From assembly GCF_024138675.1 (NCBI RefSeq), contig NZ_CP090959.1, forward strand, positions 2,263,501 through 2,327,500: a stretch of DNA of 64,000 nucleotides, given 5' to 3'. The position numbers were made by a program, and so were the translations under genes. Source of the DNA: Simiduia sp. 21SJ11W-1 (GTDB taxonomy: Bacteria > Pseudomonadota > Gammaproteobacteria > Pseudomonadales > Cellvibrionaceae). A model generated the notes under the pieces. That model did no database searches, was not told where the DNA came from, and saw nothing but the letters and a program-made list of their open reading frames with translations. Below are positions 38,066-45,999 of the stretch, one piece after another (position 1 is the first letter of the stretch; every line of letters starts with the position of its first letter).

Positions 38066-39022
38066 TTACCCTTCACCCATTGTGCTTGCCACTGGCACTT
38101 GGCAGGCATCCAGCACGGCGGGCGGGCGCTTAAAGAAAAACGGGTGCTCGCGATCTTTACGGGCACGTAATTTTTCTTTAAAGGCTTGGGTTTCTGTAGC
38201 TTCTACCCGCAGTTTACGCTGTGCTTCGGCCGGCAAATCGCTTCCGATTGCCGCGCTTAATATGCGCGTTTGAGGCTCGCCCTCGGGTATAACTCCCGGC
38301 CCCATCGGGTCTGCTCTTAGTACAGCCTGCACCTTATCCATACCCCACACCACGCGCCCGAACAACGTCATAATGCCATCAAGGTAGCGCGGCGCCTGGC
38401 CAATCACAATATAGAAATCGCTGGTGGCACTGTCTGGCGCATTGCCACGGGCAATGCCCACAACGCCCGGGCAATGCAGCAACCACGCCTTGTTGAGCGC
38501 ATCGTTAAAGCCTGCAGCAAAACCTTTCACAAAGGCCGTGTGGGCCGCAAACATATCCGGTGATTGCACGGCCATATAGGGCCGCGTGGCGGCCCATGTT
38601 TGAACGGCCTCCATGGGCAAGCCGGGCACCTGCTCACTGCCAAGGCGCGCTTGAATTTCAGGTGCGAGCGGCCGGCCCCCGGGGCCTGCCTGTGCCACAA
38701 AGCCGTCGATTACCCGGTAAAAACTTACGCCATCATAAACGCCTGCGCGCGTCAGCCGCTTTATTTGCGCCACAGTTTTTGGGGCGAATGCGTCATTGAG
38801 CTCAATGACCACCTGCCCCGTTTCCAGCTCCAGGTACCAAAGGTTTGCCTGTTCAAGGGTGCGAAATGATTGCGCGAATGTCGCCATAGGTAAAAACCAC
38901 AGGCACAGCGCAATCACCATTACCCGACGCCCCGCTATTTCCGAACAATTGCGCCAACAACACACAAGCGTTCGGCCGACTATCGCCGCACGGGCTACCG
39001 TTGCAGTTAACCTTGTTGTCAT
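38066..39022 (-). CDS. cyclophilin-type peptidylprolyl isomerase, exported
   Basis: A 318-residue protein with a cyclophilin domain (about 62-260): VVIELNDAFAPKTVAQIKRL, GVYDGVSFYRVIDGFVAQAGP and the DFYIVIGQAPRYLDGIMTLFGRVV segment. A signal peptide precedes it (VIALCLWFLPMATFAQ). The ATG at 39022 has AGGGG 7 bp upstream and gives an unusually long basic n-region; an internal ATG at 38920 would give a more ordinary signal peptide. The domain is interrupted by an insertion (AAGFNDALNKAWLLHCPG region) and ends in a charged tail. It likely assists folding in the periplasm. Confidence 0.85.
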   Translation of the reverse strand: MTTRLTATVARAAIVGRTLVCCWRNCSEIAGRRVMVIALCLWFLPMATFAQSFRTLEQANLWYLELETGQVVIELNDAFAPKTVAQIKRLTRAGVYDGVSFYRVIDGFVAQAGPGGRPLAPEIQARLGSEQVPGLPMEAVQTWAATRPYMAVQSPDMFAAHTAFVKGFAAGFNDALNKAWLLHCPGVVGIARGNAPDSATSDFYIVIGQAPRYLDGIMTLFGRVVWGMDKVQAVLRADPMGPGVIPEGEPQTRILSAAIGSDLPAEAQRKLRVEATETQAFKEKLRARKDREHPFFFKRPPAVLDACQVPVASTMGEG

Positions 39023-39198
39023 GTAAAACCCCTAGGCCTTGTAGTTATTCTGGCTTGGCCAGCGTAGCTTAAACACCCATCCTGAGAAAGCGCTGCACGG
39101 CCACAGTTTGTGCTGCCACCGGCGGCTCTACCCCAGGCCTTGACCGAAATACACAAGGCTGTTCTACTGAGGTTTGAAAATGAATCAGGATTCACTCC

Positions 39199-39813
39199 AT
39201 GATCAGCACCGCCCAGAAAGATGGCCCTGTACCCGTCTCGCCTAGAGATGCCCACAAACAGGATATGTGCGAAGCGCTGTTGCGCTCTGGCCATAGTATT
39301 GTGGCCAAGGCGGGTTTTAGCGCGCTTTCAATGGCGGCCATCGCCGGGCAAGCCAATATGGCCACCGGTAATCTGTATCGTTATTTCAAAGATAAAGCCG
39401 CGCTTTCGGTGGCCATTTTTGAACGGGCGACCGAGCACGAAATGCATGCCGTGTTTGAGTGTGTCAACCACCGGGCCCCACCGGTCTTGCAACTGGAAAT
39501 GCTGCTAACGGCTTTTTTACAGCGGTCTCTTGCCAACCCGCAGCTTGCCTATGCGCTGATTGCAGAACCTGTAGCGCCGGAAGTTGAACAGGCTCGAGGC
39601 AACTATCGCCGACGCTGGGCCAAGCGCTTTGCCGCAGTCATCGCTGATGGTATTGCCCAAGGTCAACTTGCGCAGCAACCCGTGATGCTGGCCGCCACCG
39701 CCTTAGTGGGTGCAGTAGCCGAACCTTTGAGTGTGGCTCCCGAGCAACAAACGTTTGATGCCATACAGGTAGATGAACTCGTTGCTTTTTGCCTAAGGGC
39801 GCTCAGGCTTTAA
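39199..39813 (+). CDS. TetR-family transcriptional regulator
   Basis: A 204-residue regulator with an N-terminal TetR helix-turn-helix (about 30-70: GFSALSMAAIAGQANMATGNLYRYF) and a helical ligand-binding domain. It precedes the AidB-like gene by 33 bp in the same direction, so it probably controls that gene and itself, by analogy with TetR regulators beside acyl-CoA dehydrogenase genes. The effector is unknown; an acyl-CoA is a reasonable guess. Confidence 0.88.
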   Translation: MISTAQKDGPVPVSPRDAHKQDMCEALLRSGHSIVAKAGFSALSMAAIAGQANMATGNLYRYFKDKAALSVAIFERATEHEMHAVFECVNHRAPPVLQLEMLLTAFLQRSLANPQLAYALIAEPVAPEVEQARGNYRRRWAKRFAAVIADGIAQGQLAQQPVMLAATALVGAVAEPLSVAPEQQTFDAIQVDELVAFCLRALRL

Positions 39814-39846
39814 CAAGCACCACTCCCACATTCGAAGGGGTACACC

Positions 39847-41514
39847 ATGTTCGAGCCAGATCGCTATCTCGCCAACACCCACCAGGTAGAAAATCAAGCG
39901 GGCGCCCTTGAGAACTACAACCTCTTCACTAGCGATCAAGCCCTGAGCCAGGCCTGCAAGCCATTCACCCGCGAACAACAGTCACTGCTTGCCCATAAAG
40001 GCAAGCACTGGGGCACGAGCTTGCACTTACAGCTGGGGCATTTGGCCAATCAACACAAGCCCACATTCAGCAGCCACAATCGCTTTGGCGAGCGGGTAGA
40101 TCTCGTTGAATTTCACCCAAGCTATCACCAGTTGATGGCAGAATCTGTTGCCACGGGCCTGCACGCATTGCCCTGGCAGAAAAGTGCACCCACCAACGGC
40201 CACCAGCTGCGCACCGCACTCTACTATTGCCACGCGCAGGTAGAGGCCGGCCACGGCTGCCCCATCACTATGACTTTTGCCGCCTACCCCACACTTGGCA
40301 AGCAGCCCGATGTAGCCGCCCGCTGGCTGCCGCTGCTCACCAGCAACCACTACGATGGCAGCAATCACCACTGGGCGCGTAAAGCCGGGGTGACCCTCGG
40401 CATGGCCATGACAGAAAAACAAGGCGGCTCAGACGTGCGCGCAAATACCACCACCGCGCAACCCTTAGGCCAGCGCGGCGGTGGCGAACTCTACGCGCTG
40501 GTGGGCCACAAATACTTTGTGTCTGCCCCCATGAGCGATGCCTTTCTTACCCTGGCGCAAACAGCGGAGGGCCTGTCGTGCTTTCTGGTGCCTCGCTGGC
40601 GTGAAGACGGCACCAAGAACCCGCTACAAATTCAGCAGCTCAAACAAAAAATGGGCAATGCCTCCAACGCCTCGTGTGAAACCGAGTTGCGCGGTGCCCA
40701 CGGCTGGCTGATTGGCGATGAAGGCCGCGGCATAGCCAATATTCTGGAGATGGTGGCGCTCACCCGGTTCGACTGTATGGTGGGCTCAGCCGCCGGCCAA
40801 CGCGCAGCCACAGCCCTTGCCATACACCACTGCCAACACCGCAGCGCCTTTGGCGCACAGCTTGTAGACCACCCCCTGATGACCCGCGTGCTGGCAGATT
40901 TAGCGCTAGAGAGCGAGGCCTCGCTCGCGCTCACCTGGCGCATGTCACAGGCGCTCGATAAGCCCCACTGTGAGCACTCACAGGCATTGCTGCGCATTGG
41001 CACCGCCGTGGGCAAATACTGGATTTGCAAACGCACACCGGGCCACGCCTACGAGGCCATGGAGTGCATTGGCGGTATGGGCGTAATGGAAACAGGCCCC
41101 ATGGCGCGCCTCTACCGGGAGGCACCCATCAACGCCATTTGGGAGGGCTCAGGCAATGTGCAATGCCTGGACTTACTGCGCGTGCTGCAGAAACACCCCG
41201 AATGCCTGGAGGCACTGCACATGGAGCTGACCGAGGCCGCCAGCCGCCTGCCTGCGCTCGCACCCCATATCACACAGCTCACCAAAGCAATGGCCAACGA
41301 GCCTGCGCAAAACGCCCGCCACATCATGGCGCTACTTGCGCTCTGCCTGCAAACCGCCGCGCTGGTAGCGCTCGGCTCGCCCTGCGCCGAGGTCTTCTAT
41401 AAAGCCCGCCTGAGCCCCGATGCCAGCACCCTGGCCCATCAAGGCCTATACGGCGCCCTGCCCCAAGGCCTGGATGCCAAGGCCGTGGTAGCGCGGGCGG
41501 CCCCACTGCGTTAA
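39847..41514 (+). CDS. aidB: AidB-like acyl-CoA dehydrogenase family flavoprotein
   Basis: A 555-residue flavoprotein that aligns with E. coli AidB (541) over its length: AQVEAGxxCPITMTFAA, GMAMTEKQGGSDVRANTT, GHKYFVSAPMSDAFLTLAQT, KQKMGNASNASCETE, LTRFDCMVGSAAG, YREAPINAIWEGSGN. AidB is induced by alkylating agents, binds DNA and protects it, and has weak isovaleryl-CoA dehydrogenase activity. Here it follows a TetR gene instead of lying in the Ada regulon position, so control may differ from E. coli. Confidence 0.88.
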   Translation: MFEPDRYLANTHQVENQAGALENYNLFTSDQALSQACKPFTREQQSLLAHKGKHWGTSLHLQLGHLANQHKPTFSSHNRFGERVDLVEFHPSYHQLMAESVATGLHALPWQKSAPTNGHQLRTALYYCHAQVEAGHGCPITMTFAAYPTLGKQPDVAARWLPLLTSNHYDGSNHHWARKAGVTLGMAMTEKQGGSDVRANTTTAQPLGQRGGGELYALVGHKYFVSAPMSDAFLTLAQTAEGLSCFLVPRWREDGTKNPLQIQQLKQKMGNASNASCETELRGAHGWLIGDEGRGIANILEMVALTRFDCMVGSAAGQRAATALAIHHCQHRSAFGAQLVDHPLMTRVLADLALESEASLALTWRMSQALDKPHCEHSQALLRIGTAVGKYWICKRTPGHAYEAMECIGGMGVMETGPMARLYREAPINAIWEGSGNVQCLDLLRVLQKHPECLEALHMELTEAASRLPALAPHITQLTKAMANEPAQNARHIMALLALCLQTAALVALGSPCAEVFYKARLSPDASTLAHQGLYGALPQGLDAKAVVARAAPLR

Positions 41515-41712
41515 CACCACCGAACATCTCACGCTCCAACAATACCCGCAGCACCAGTAGCAAGTGCACTATTGGCAAAGGCACCACTGGCTAGAGCCCC
41601 AAGCCAAGCGGGATGTGCGCCCAATCACGCCATTGGCGCGAAGATGGGCGCCAGCACACGCAGGTTCGGAAATCCTTTTCTATACTCACGGCTCACCCTA
41701 GGGAGCCGGACT

Positions 41713-42906
41713 ATGGCCACGCCGATCGACAATTTACTGAACATTCTCGCCAAAAAAGACGGGTCAGACCTCTACCTGAGCACCGGCGCACCACCCTGCG
41801 CGAAGTTTCAGGGCGCACTTAAGCCGCTGTCGCAAACGCCCTACAGCTCTGGTGAGATAGAGGGCATCGCCAACGAAATAATGGATAATGAGCAGCGCTC
41901 TATTTTTAATGAAGAGCTGGAAATGAATCTGGCCATATCCATCGCAGGCGTCGGCCGGTTTCGCATTAACATTTTCAAGCAGCGCAACGAAGTCTCGATT
42001 GTGGCGCGCAACATCAAAGCCGAAATTCCAAAATTTGCAGACCTCAAACTGCCTGAAGTATTAAAAGAGCTGATTCTCACCAAACGCGGGCTCATTTTGT
42101 TTGTGGGCGCCACAGGCTCCGGCAAGTCCACCTCCCTTGCAGCCTTGATTGATCACCGCAACAGCACCTCTGGCGGGCACATCATCACCATTGAAGACCC
42201 GGTTGAATATGTGCACAAACACAAGAAGAGCATCATCAACCAACGCGAAGTGGGGGTAGATACCCGCAGTTTCAGAAACGCCCTGAAAAACACGCTGCGC
42301 CAGGCGCCCGATGTGATTTTAATTGGCGAGATTCGCGACCGCGAAACCATGGAGCACGCACTGGAATTTGCCGACACCGGCCATTTGGCAATTTCTACGC
42401 TGCATGCCAATAACGCCAATCAGGCCTTAGAAAGAATTATCAACTTCTTCCCGGAAGAGCGGCGCCCTCAACTGTTACTTTCGCTTTCGCAAAACTTGCG
42501 TGCCTTTGTGTCTCAACGCCTAATTCCCACCATAGACGGCAAGCGCTGCGCGGCGGTAGAGATTTTAATAGGCACCAAAACCATTCAGGAAATGATTCTA
42601 AAAGCGCGCCTGGAAGAAATTAAAGAGATTATGGAGAAATCCGAAAACCTCGGCATGCAAACCTTCGATGGCGCCCTCTTTCACCTCTATAAAGAAGGCC
42701 GCATCAGCCAGGAAGAAGCCCTCGCCAATGCCGACTCCCCCAACAACTTGCGCCTGCGCATTAAACTCGACAGCCGCAAGGCAGGCACACCTGAGCCCGC
42801 AACACCCGCCCCCACGCCGCAAGCAGAAGCGCCCGCGCAGGCCATGTCTTTCGGTGAGCTATCGCTGGAAAAAATGGATGATGAAGAAGGTGAAGAGGCA
42901 CCCTAG
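41713..42906 (+). CDS. pilU: type IV pilus retraction-type ATPase PilU
   Basis: A 397-residue PilT/PilU-family hexameric ATPase: N-terminal PAS-like domain (DGSDLYLSTGAPPCAKFQGAL), Walker A GATGSGKSTS, Asp box HIITIEDPVEYVH, Walker B VILIGEIRDRETM and His box LAISTLHANNANQ. The extra C-terminal tail rich in Pro/Ala and acidic residues, and the length near 380-400, fit PilU rather than PilT (about 345). PilU assists PilT in pilus retraction. No pilT is next to it. The ATG at 41713 starts MATPIDNLLNIL; upstream in-frame sequence is not conserved-looking. Confidence 0.88.
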   Translation: MATPIDNLLNILAKKDGSDLYLSTGAPPCAKFQGALKPLSQTPYSSGEIEGIANEIMDNEQRSIFNEELEMNLAISIAGVGRFRINIFKQRNEVSIVARNIKAEIPKFADLKLPEVLKELILTKRGLILFVGATGSGKSTSLAALIDHRNSTSGGHIITIEDPVEYVHKHKKSIINQREVGVDTRSFRNALKNTLRQAPDVILIGEIRDRETMEHALEFADTGHLAISTLHANNANQALERIINFFPEERRPQLLLSLSQNLRAFVSQRLIPTIDGKRCAAVEILIGTKTIQEMILKARLEEIKEIMEKSENLGMQTFDGALFHLYKEGRISQEEALANADSPNNLRLRIKLDSRKAGTPEPATPAPTPQAEAPAQAMSFGELSLEKMDDEEGEEAP

Positions 42907-42955
42907 CAAGGGGTCAAAATGCAAGATGACGTGTTAGATTACTGCCAATAGAATA

Positions 42956-42988
42956 TCACTGTGCCCGGCATTGTGCCGGGCACAGTGA
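42956..42988. terminator. 15-bp perfect hairpin between convergent genes
   Basis: TCACTGTGCCCGGCA and its exact complement enclose a 3-nt loop, between the 3' end of pilU (+) and the small lipoprotein gene (-). There is no T-run on either side. The position and strength suggest a shared transcript end or an mRNA 3' barrier. Confidence 0.6.
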
Positions 42989-43003
42989 ACACTGAGGAAA
43001 CCG

Positions 43004-43231
43004 CTATTCTTTCGCAGCGCCCTCTTCCTCTTCGGTAAGATCCTTCACGACTTTTTTGGTATTTTTACCCACGGCTTTCACAGTATCGCGCGAGGCGTGG
43101 CCAATGGCTGTAGCCACATCTTTGGTGCCGTGGCCAATGGTTCTGCCGGTATCTTTTAGCTCTGCGCAGGCAGGCAGGAGTGCAACCGCCAACAAGGCTG
43201 CCATCCATGGTCCGAATGTGTGGGTTTTCAT
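43004..43231 (-). CDS. small predicted lipoprotein
   Basis: A 75-residue protein with a lipoprotein signal peptide: basic start MKTHTFG, hydrophobic core and lipobox LLPAC with the lipidated cysteine at 22. The mature part repeats the pattern GHGTKDVATAIGHASRDTVKAVGKNTKKV, an amphipathic helix with roughly 11-residue spacing, and ends acidic. GGAG stands upstream of the ATG at 43231; a longer frame to 43312 lacks support. No function can be assigned; entericidin-like small lipoproteins look superficially similar. Confidence 0.75.
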   Translation of the reverse strand: MKTHTFGPWMAALLAVALLPACAELKDTGRTIGHGTKDVATAIGHASRDTVKAVGKNTKKVVKDLTEEEEGAAKE

Positions 43232-43368
43232 AGGTGTTCTCCAAACGTTAAAACGGGCAAAGGCCCACCACGCCTCTAGCAAGCAGGCAATTCGGTATTT
43301 TTTAGCTGGCAATATATTACACGATTAAGCCGTTGGTACCGAAATTCTGACAGCCGTACATCGGCCGC

Positions 43369-44892
43369 CTAGCACCCTGCGGCGAACTGTTGAACAAGCG
43401 CGCGATGATCTGGCAGCAAGCCCCGTGCCTGCTGCACCTGCTTGGGTATGGCAGCCTTTGCCTGCTGGCGCTGGGCCTCTGTGAGATTGATGCGAGGGCG
43501 GCGCGCCGGCAGGTATTCCATGCCGTACAGGATGTATTGGTAGCTGGCCAATGAAAACATTTCGTTGCGGTTGTAGAAGTCGCCCTCGGATGTAGGAAAG
43601 TGGCGCCAGTACTCAAGATTTTCCTTTAGCGAATCGGGAATGGAGGCCGGGTTGCGGTTGTCGTGCCAGAAGGCGGAATCGGTGCGCTTACTCAGGCAGT
43701 AGTGCAGCTTGATGAAATCCACGATCTTTTCCCAGCGGTAGCGAAAACGCGCATTGTACTTTTTAGCGCGCGCGTCCATGGCCTCGCGGTTTTCCGGGAA
43801 ATCGATGGCCACCGAGCGGGCACCGGCTTCCACCATGGAAATCGCCGTGGCCTCCAAAGGTTCTACAAAACCACCAGCAAAGCCGATGGCAATGCAGTTT
43901 TTCTCCCAGCTGCGGGCGCGAAAGCCCACCTCAAGCCCCAGTTGGCGCGCGCTCAAATCACTGCAATCAACGCCTCCTGTGGTTTCTGCATAGCGTCGCA
44001 ATACCGCCTCGGCCTCGGTGGGATCCGTGTGTGCGTCACTATATACATAGCCCAACCCTCGCCGGGTTTGCAGGCCAATATCCCAAATCCAGCCGGCGGC
44101 TTGCGCCGTGGAAAGCGTGCTGGACGCCATAGGTGCATCCGGCCGGTTATAAGGCACTTGCAGGGCCACGGCCTTGTTCACCGGCAGTACGTGGCGGTAA
44201 TCCAAAAATGGCACACCCAGCGCCTGGCCCAACAAGCGCGAGCGAAAGCCCGTGCAATCAATAAACACATCACCTTCAAAAACACGGCCGTCATTACTGT
44301 TCACACTGGCGATATAACCGGCCTCATCCAGGCTCACATCAACAATTTCCGCTGCTATATGCTGAACATCCAAGGCCTTCTGGCAATGGGCTTTCAACAG
44401 CGCCACAAAGGCACCGGCATCAAGGTGATAGGCATATTTCGCCATCCAGCTGTAGGGCGCAGTATTGGCAGCCTTTGGGCCAAGCCCTTGCTGGATAATG
44501 CCGGCCTGCGGGGCCACAGCCTCGGCAAAAGGCGTATCGGCCGCCTCGGAAAGCCAGAGGCTTACCATATCCAGATTTGAAAACTGTGCCGGATTGTCGA
44601 ACAGATGCAGGTAGGAATGGGGGCGCTCGGCGGGGTTGTGCAGCCAGTTATTGAAGGTGATGCCCTGCTTGAACCCCACATTAGCGTGCGCCACAAACTC
44701 GCGCTCACTGATGCCCAGCTCGCTTAAGGTGTTCAGCATGGTGGGAAATGTGCCTTCGCCCACGCCAATGGTGGGAATATTTGGCGCTTCAATAAGGGTG
44801 ACCGACACGCCTCGGCCGCCAAGATGCCTAGCCAGTATGCCCGCCGATAACCAACCGGCGGTTCCCCCGCCCACAACCACAATCTTCTGCAT
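43369..44892 (-). CDS. flavin-dependent tryptophan halogenase family protein
   Basis: A 507-residue protein with the FAD motif GGGTAGW (8-14), the invariant lysine of the family in GFKQGITFNNW (Lys75) and the second signature seen as GWIWDIGLQTR instead of full WxWxIP; the final proline position is Leu. These features mark the halogenase superfamily that makes hypohalous acid from FADH2, O2 and halide. The reduced WxWxI motif is usual in the large marine clade whose substrates are unknown. No flavin reductase or biosynthetic genes adjoin it. A LacI-type palindrome is 37 bp upstream, suggesting membership in a sugar-responsive regulon. Confidence 0.88.
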   Translation of the reverse strand: MQKIVVVGGGTAGWLSAGILARHLGGRGVSVTLIEAPNIPTIGVGEGTFPTMLNTLSELGISEREFVAHANVGFKQGITFNNWLHNPAERPHSYLHLFDNPAQFSNLDMVSLWLSEAADTPFAEAVAPQAGIIQQGLGPKAANTAPYSWMAKYAYHLDAGAFVALLKAHCQKALDVQHIAAEIVDVSLDEAGYIASVNSNDGRVFEGDVFIDCTGFRSRLLGQALGVPFLDYRHVLPVNKAVALQVPYNRPDAPMASSTLSTAQAAGWIWDIGLQTRRGLGYVYSDAHTDPTEAEAVLRRYAETTGGVDCSDLSARQLGLEVGFRARSWEKNCIAIGFAGGFVEPLEATAISMVEAGARSVAIDFPENREAMDARAKKYNARFRYRWEKIVDFIKLHYCLSKRTDSAFWHDNRNPASIPDSLKENLEYWRHFPTSEGDFYNRNEMFSLASYQYILYGMEYLPARRPRINLTEAQRQQAKAAIPKQVQQARGLLPDHRALVQQFAAGC

Positions 44893-44928
44893 ATGCGCCT
44901 ATTGAATCCTTCCACTTTCAAAGCTTGC

Positions 44929-44940
44929 GACAACGTTGTC
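44929..44940. promoter_or_regulatory. LacI-family-type palindromic operator
   Basis: GACAACGTTGTC is a perfect 12-bp palindrome with the central CG typical of LacI-family operators. It begins 37 bp upstream of the halogenase start codon, where it could overlap the promoter. It resembles the TGACARCGYTGTCA class reported for NagR-like regulators of marine proteobacteria. The assignment to a specific regulator is inference. Confidence 0.6.
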
Positions 44941-45145
44941 ACAATTTGCTTTTTACCGCAAGTATTCACCCTCGCGGTACAGCTAAAGGGCAATGAATCT
45001 TTGTACCTATCAACGATGGCAAGCCATGCTATCAGTTTGCATAAATACCTAACACGCAAGAGCACTTGAAACCAATAAGTGTATTTAGCAATGTCCCAGA
45101 CTTAGGGGCCTATTGTGCAAAAATTTAATGCCCGATAGGCCAAAA

Positions 45146-45722
45146 CGGAAAAAGGCCCACGCTTTCACGCATCAATAGCTCCTGCTGGCGCGAGGACCAA
45201 ACTGCATAGGCCAGATGGACTGCCAGCGGCCTGAGGGCCGCTGACGCCCTGCGGGCTCGCGGATGCTCGGTCTAAAATGCTGGACGCATTTTTCGAACCG
45301 AGGGGTACTCATCCCCATCCGCGCACCCAAAACAAAAAGGCCCCCACGCTTTCACGCATCAATATCACCTGCTGGCGGGAGGGCCGAACTGCATAGGCCA
45401 GATGGACTGCCAGCGGCCTGAGGGCCGCTGACGCCCTGCGGGCTCGCAGATGCTCGGTCTAAAATGCTGGACGCATTTTTCGAACCGAGGGGTACTCATC
45501 CCCATCCGCGCACCCAAAACAAAAAGGCCCCCACGCTTTCACGCATCAATATCTCCCGCTGGCGGGAGGGCCGAACTGCATAGGCGGGATGGACCGCCAG
45601 CGGCCTGAGGGCCGCTCACGCCCTGCGGGCTCGCGGATGCTCGGTCTAAAATGCTGGACGCATTTTTCGAACCGAGGGGTACTCATCCCCATCCGCGCAC
45701 CCAAAACAAAAAGGCCCCCACG
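45146..45722. repeat. 187-bp tandem repeat, three units, downstream of tRNA-Arg
   Basis: Three near-identical units repeat with an exact 187-bp period (matching anchors at 45161, 45348, 45535 and 45722). Read in the tRNA direction, each unit begins with the 3' half of the tRNA-Arg terminator and then several hairpins: AGCGGCC/GGCCGCT, AAATGC/GCATTT nested inside CTCGGT/ACCGAG, and GGGG/CCCC. Divergence is highest in the unit farthest from the tRNA. No plausible gene lies inside. A motif close to TCGAACCGRGGGGTWCTCATC recurs in the tRNA-Ser array at 49132. Confidence 0.92.
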
Positions 45723-45748
45723 CTTTCACGTGGGGGCCTTTTTGTTTT
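45703..45748 (-). terminator. tRNA-Arg terminator
   Basis: A perfect 20-bp stem with a 6-nt loop (45723-45728) lies 4 bp past the tRNA-Arg 3' end. The - strand sequence ends GGGGGCCTTTTTGTTTT, a textbook intrinsic terminator. Its distal half is the part repeated in the 187-bp units. Confidence 0.93.
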
Positions 45749-45751
45749 GTA

Positions 45752-45828
45752 TGGCGCGCTTGAAGGGATTCGAACCCCTGACCGCCTGGTTCGTAGCCAG
45801 GTACTCTATCCAGCTGAGCTACAAGCGC
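45752..45828 (-). tRNA. tRNA-Arg (ACG anticodon)
   Basis: A 77-nt tRNA with encoded CCA. The acceptor stem is GCGCTTG/CAAGCGC, the anticodon stem-loop CCTGG-CTACGAA-CCAGG gives anticodon ACG, and the T arm is CAGGGGTTCGAATCCCTT. In bacteria this tRNA is edited to ICG and reads CGU/CGC/CGA. Confidence 0.97.
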
Positions 45829-45858
45829 GTGTTCCTGACGTCTCGTCTGGAGGCGCGT

Positions 45859-45887
45859 ATATTAGGGATACCCCCCTATTGCGTCAA
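45859..45887 (-). promoter_or_regulatory. promoter of tRNA-Arg
   Basis: On the - strand TTGACG (45882-45887) and TAATAT (45859-45864) are separated by 17 bp, 31 bp before the tRNA 5' end. A GC-rich discriminator (ACGCGCC) follows the -10, as in stringently controlled stable-RNA promoters. Confidence 0.8.
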
Positions 45888-45999
45888 CCCCTTTTTACAG
45901 AAAAATTATAATTTTATTCAACAGCTTAGCGCTGCCTGCCCAGTTGCTGATTTGATCGACAAATCGTTGATATTTTGACACCCAGGCCCGCCCAACCCG

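Noticed and set aside
43369-44892. Secondary-metabolite cluster around the halogenase
   Set aside because: No flavin reductase, NRPS, PKS or tryptophan-modifying genes occur within 10 kb on either side.
45146-45722. Integron attC array
   Set aside because: Units have palindromes but no cassette genes, no GTTRRRY core sites in the expected positions, and no integrase gene nearby.
45589-45978. Open frame across tRNA-Arg on the + strand (129 residues)
   Set aside because: It reads the complement of the tRNA gene and the 187-bp repeats; such peptides (RLKGFEPLTAWF) are well-known false genes at tRNA loci.
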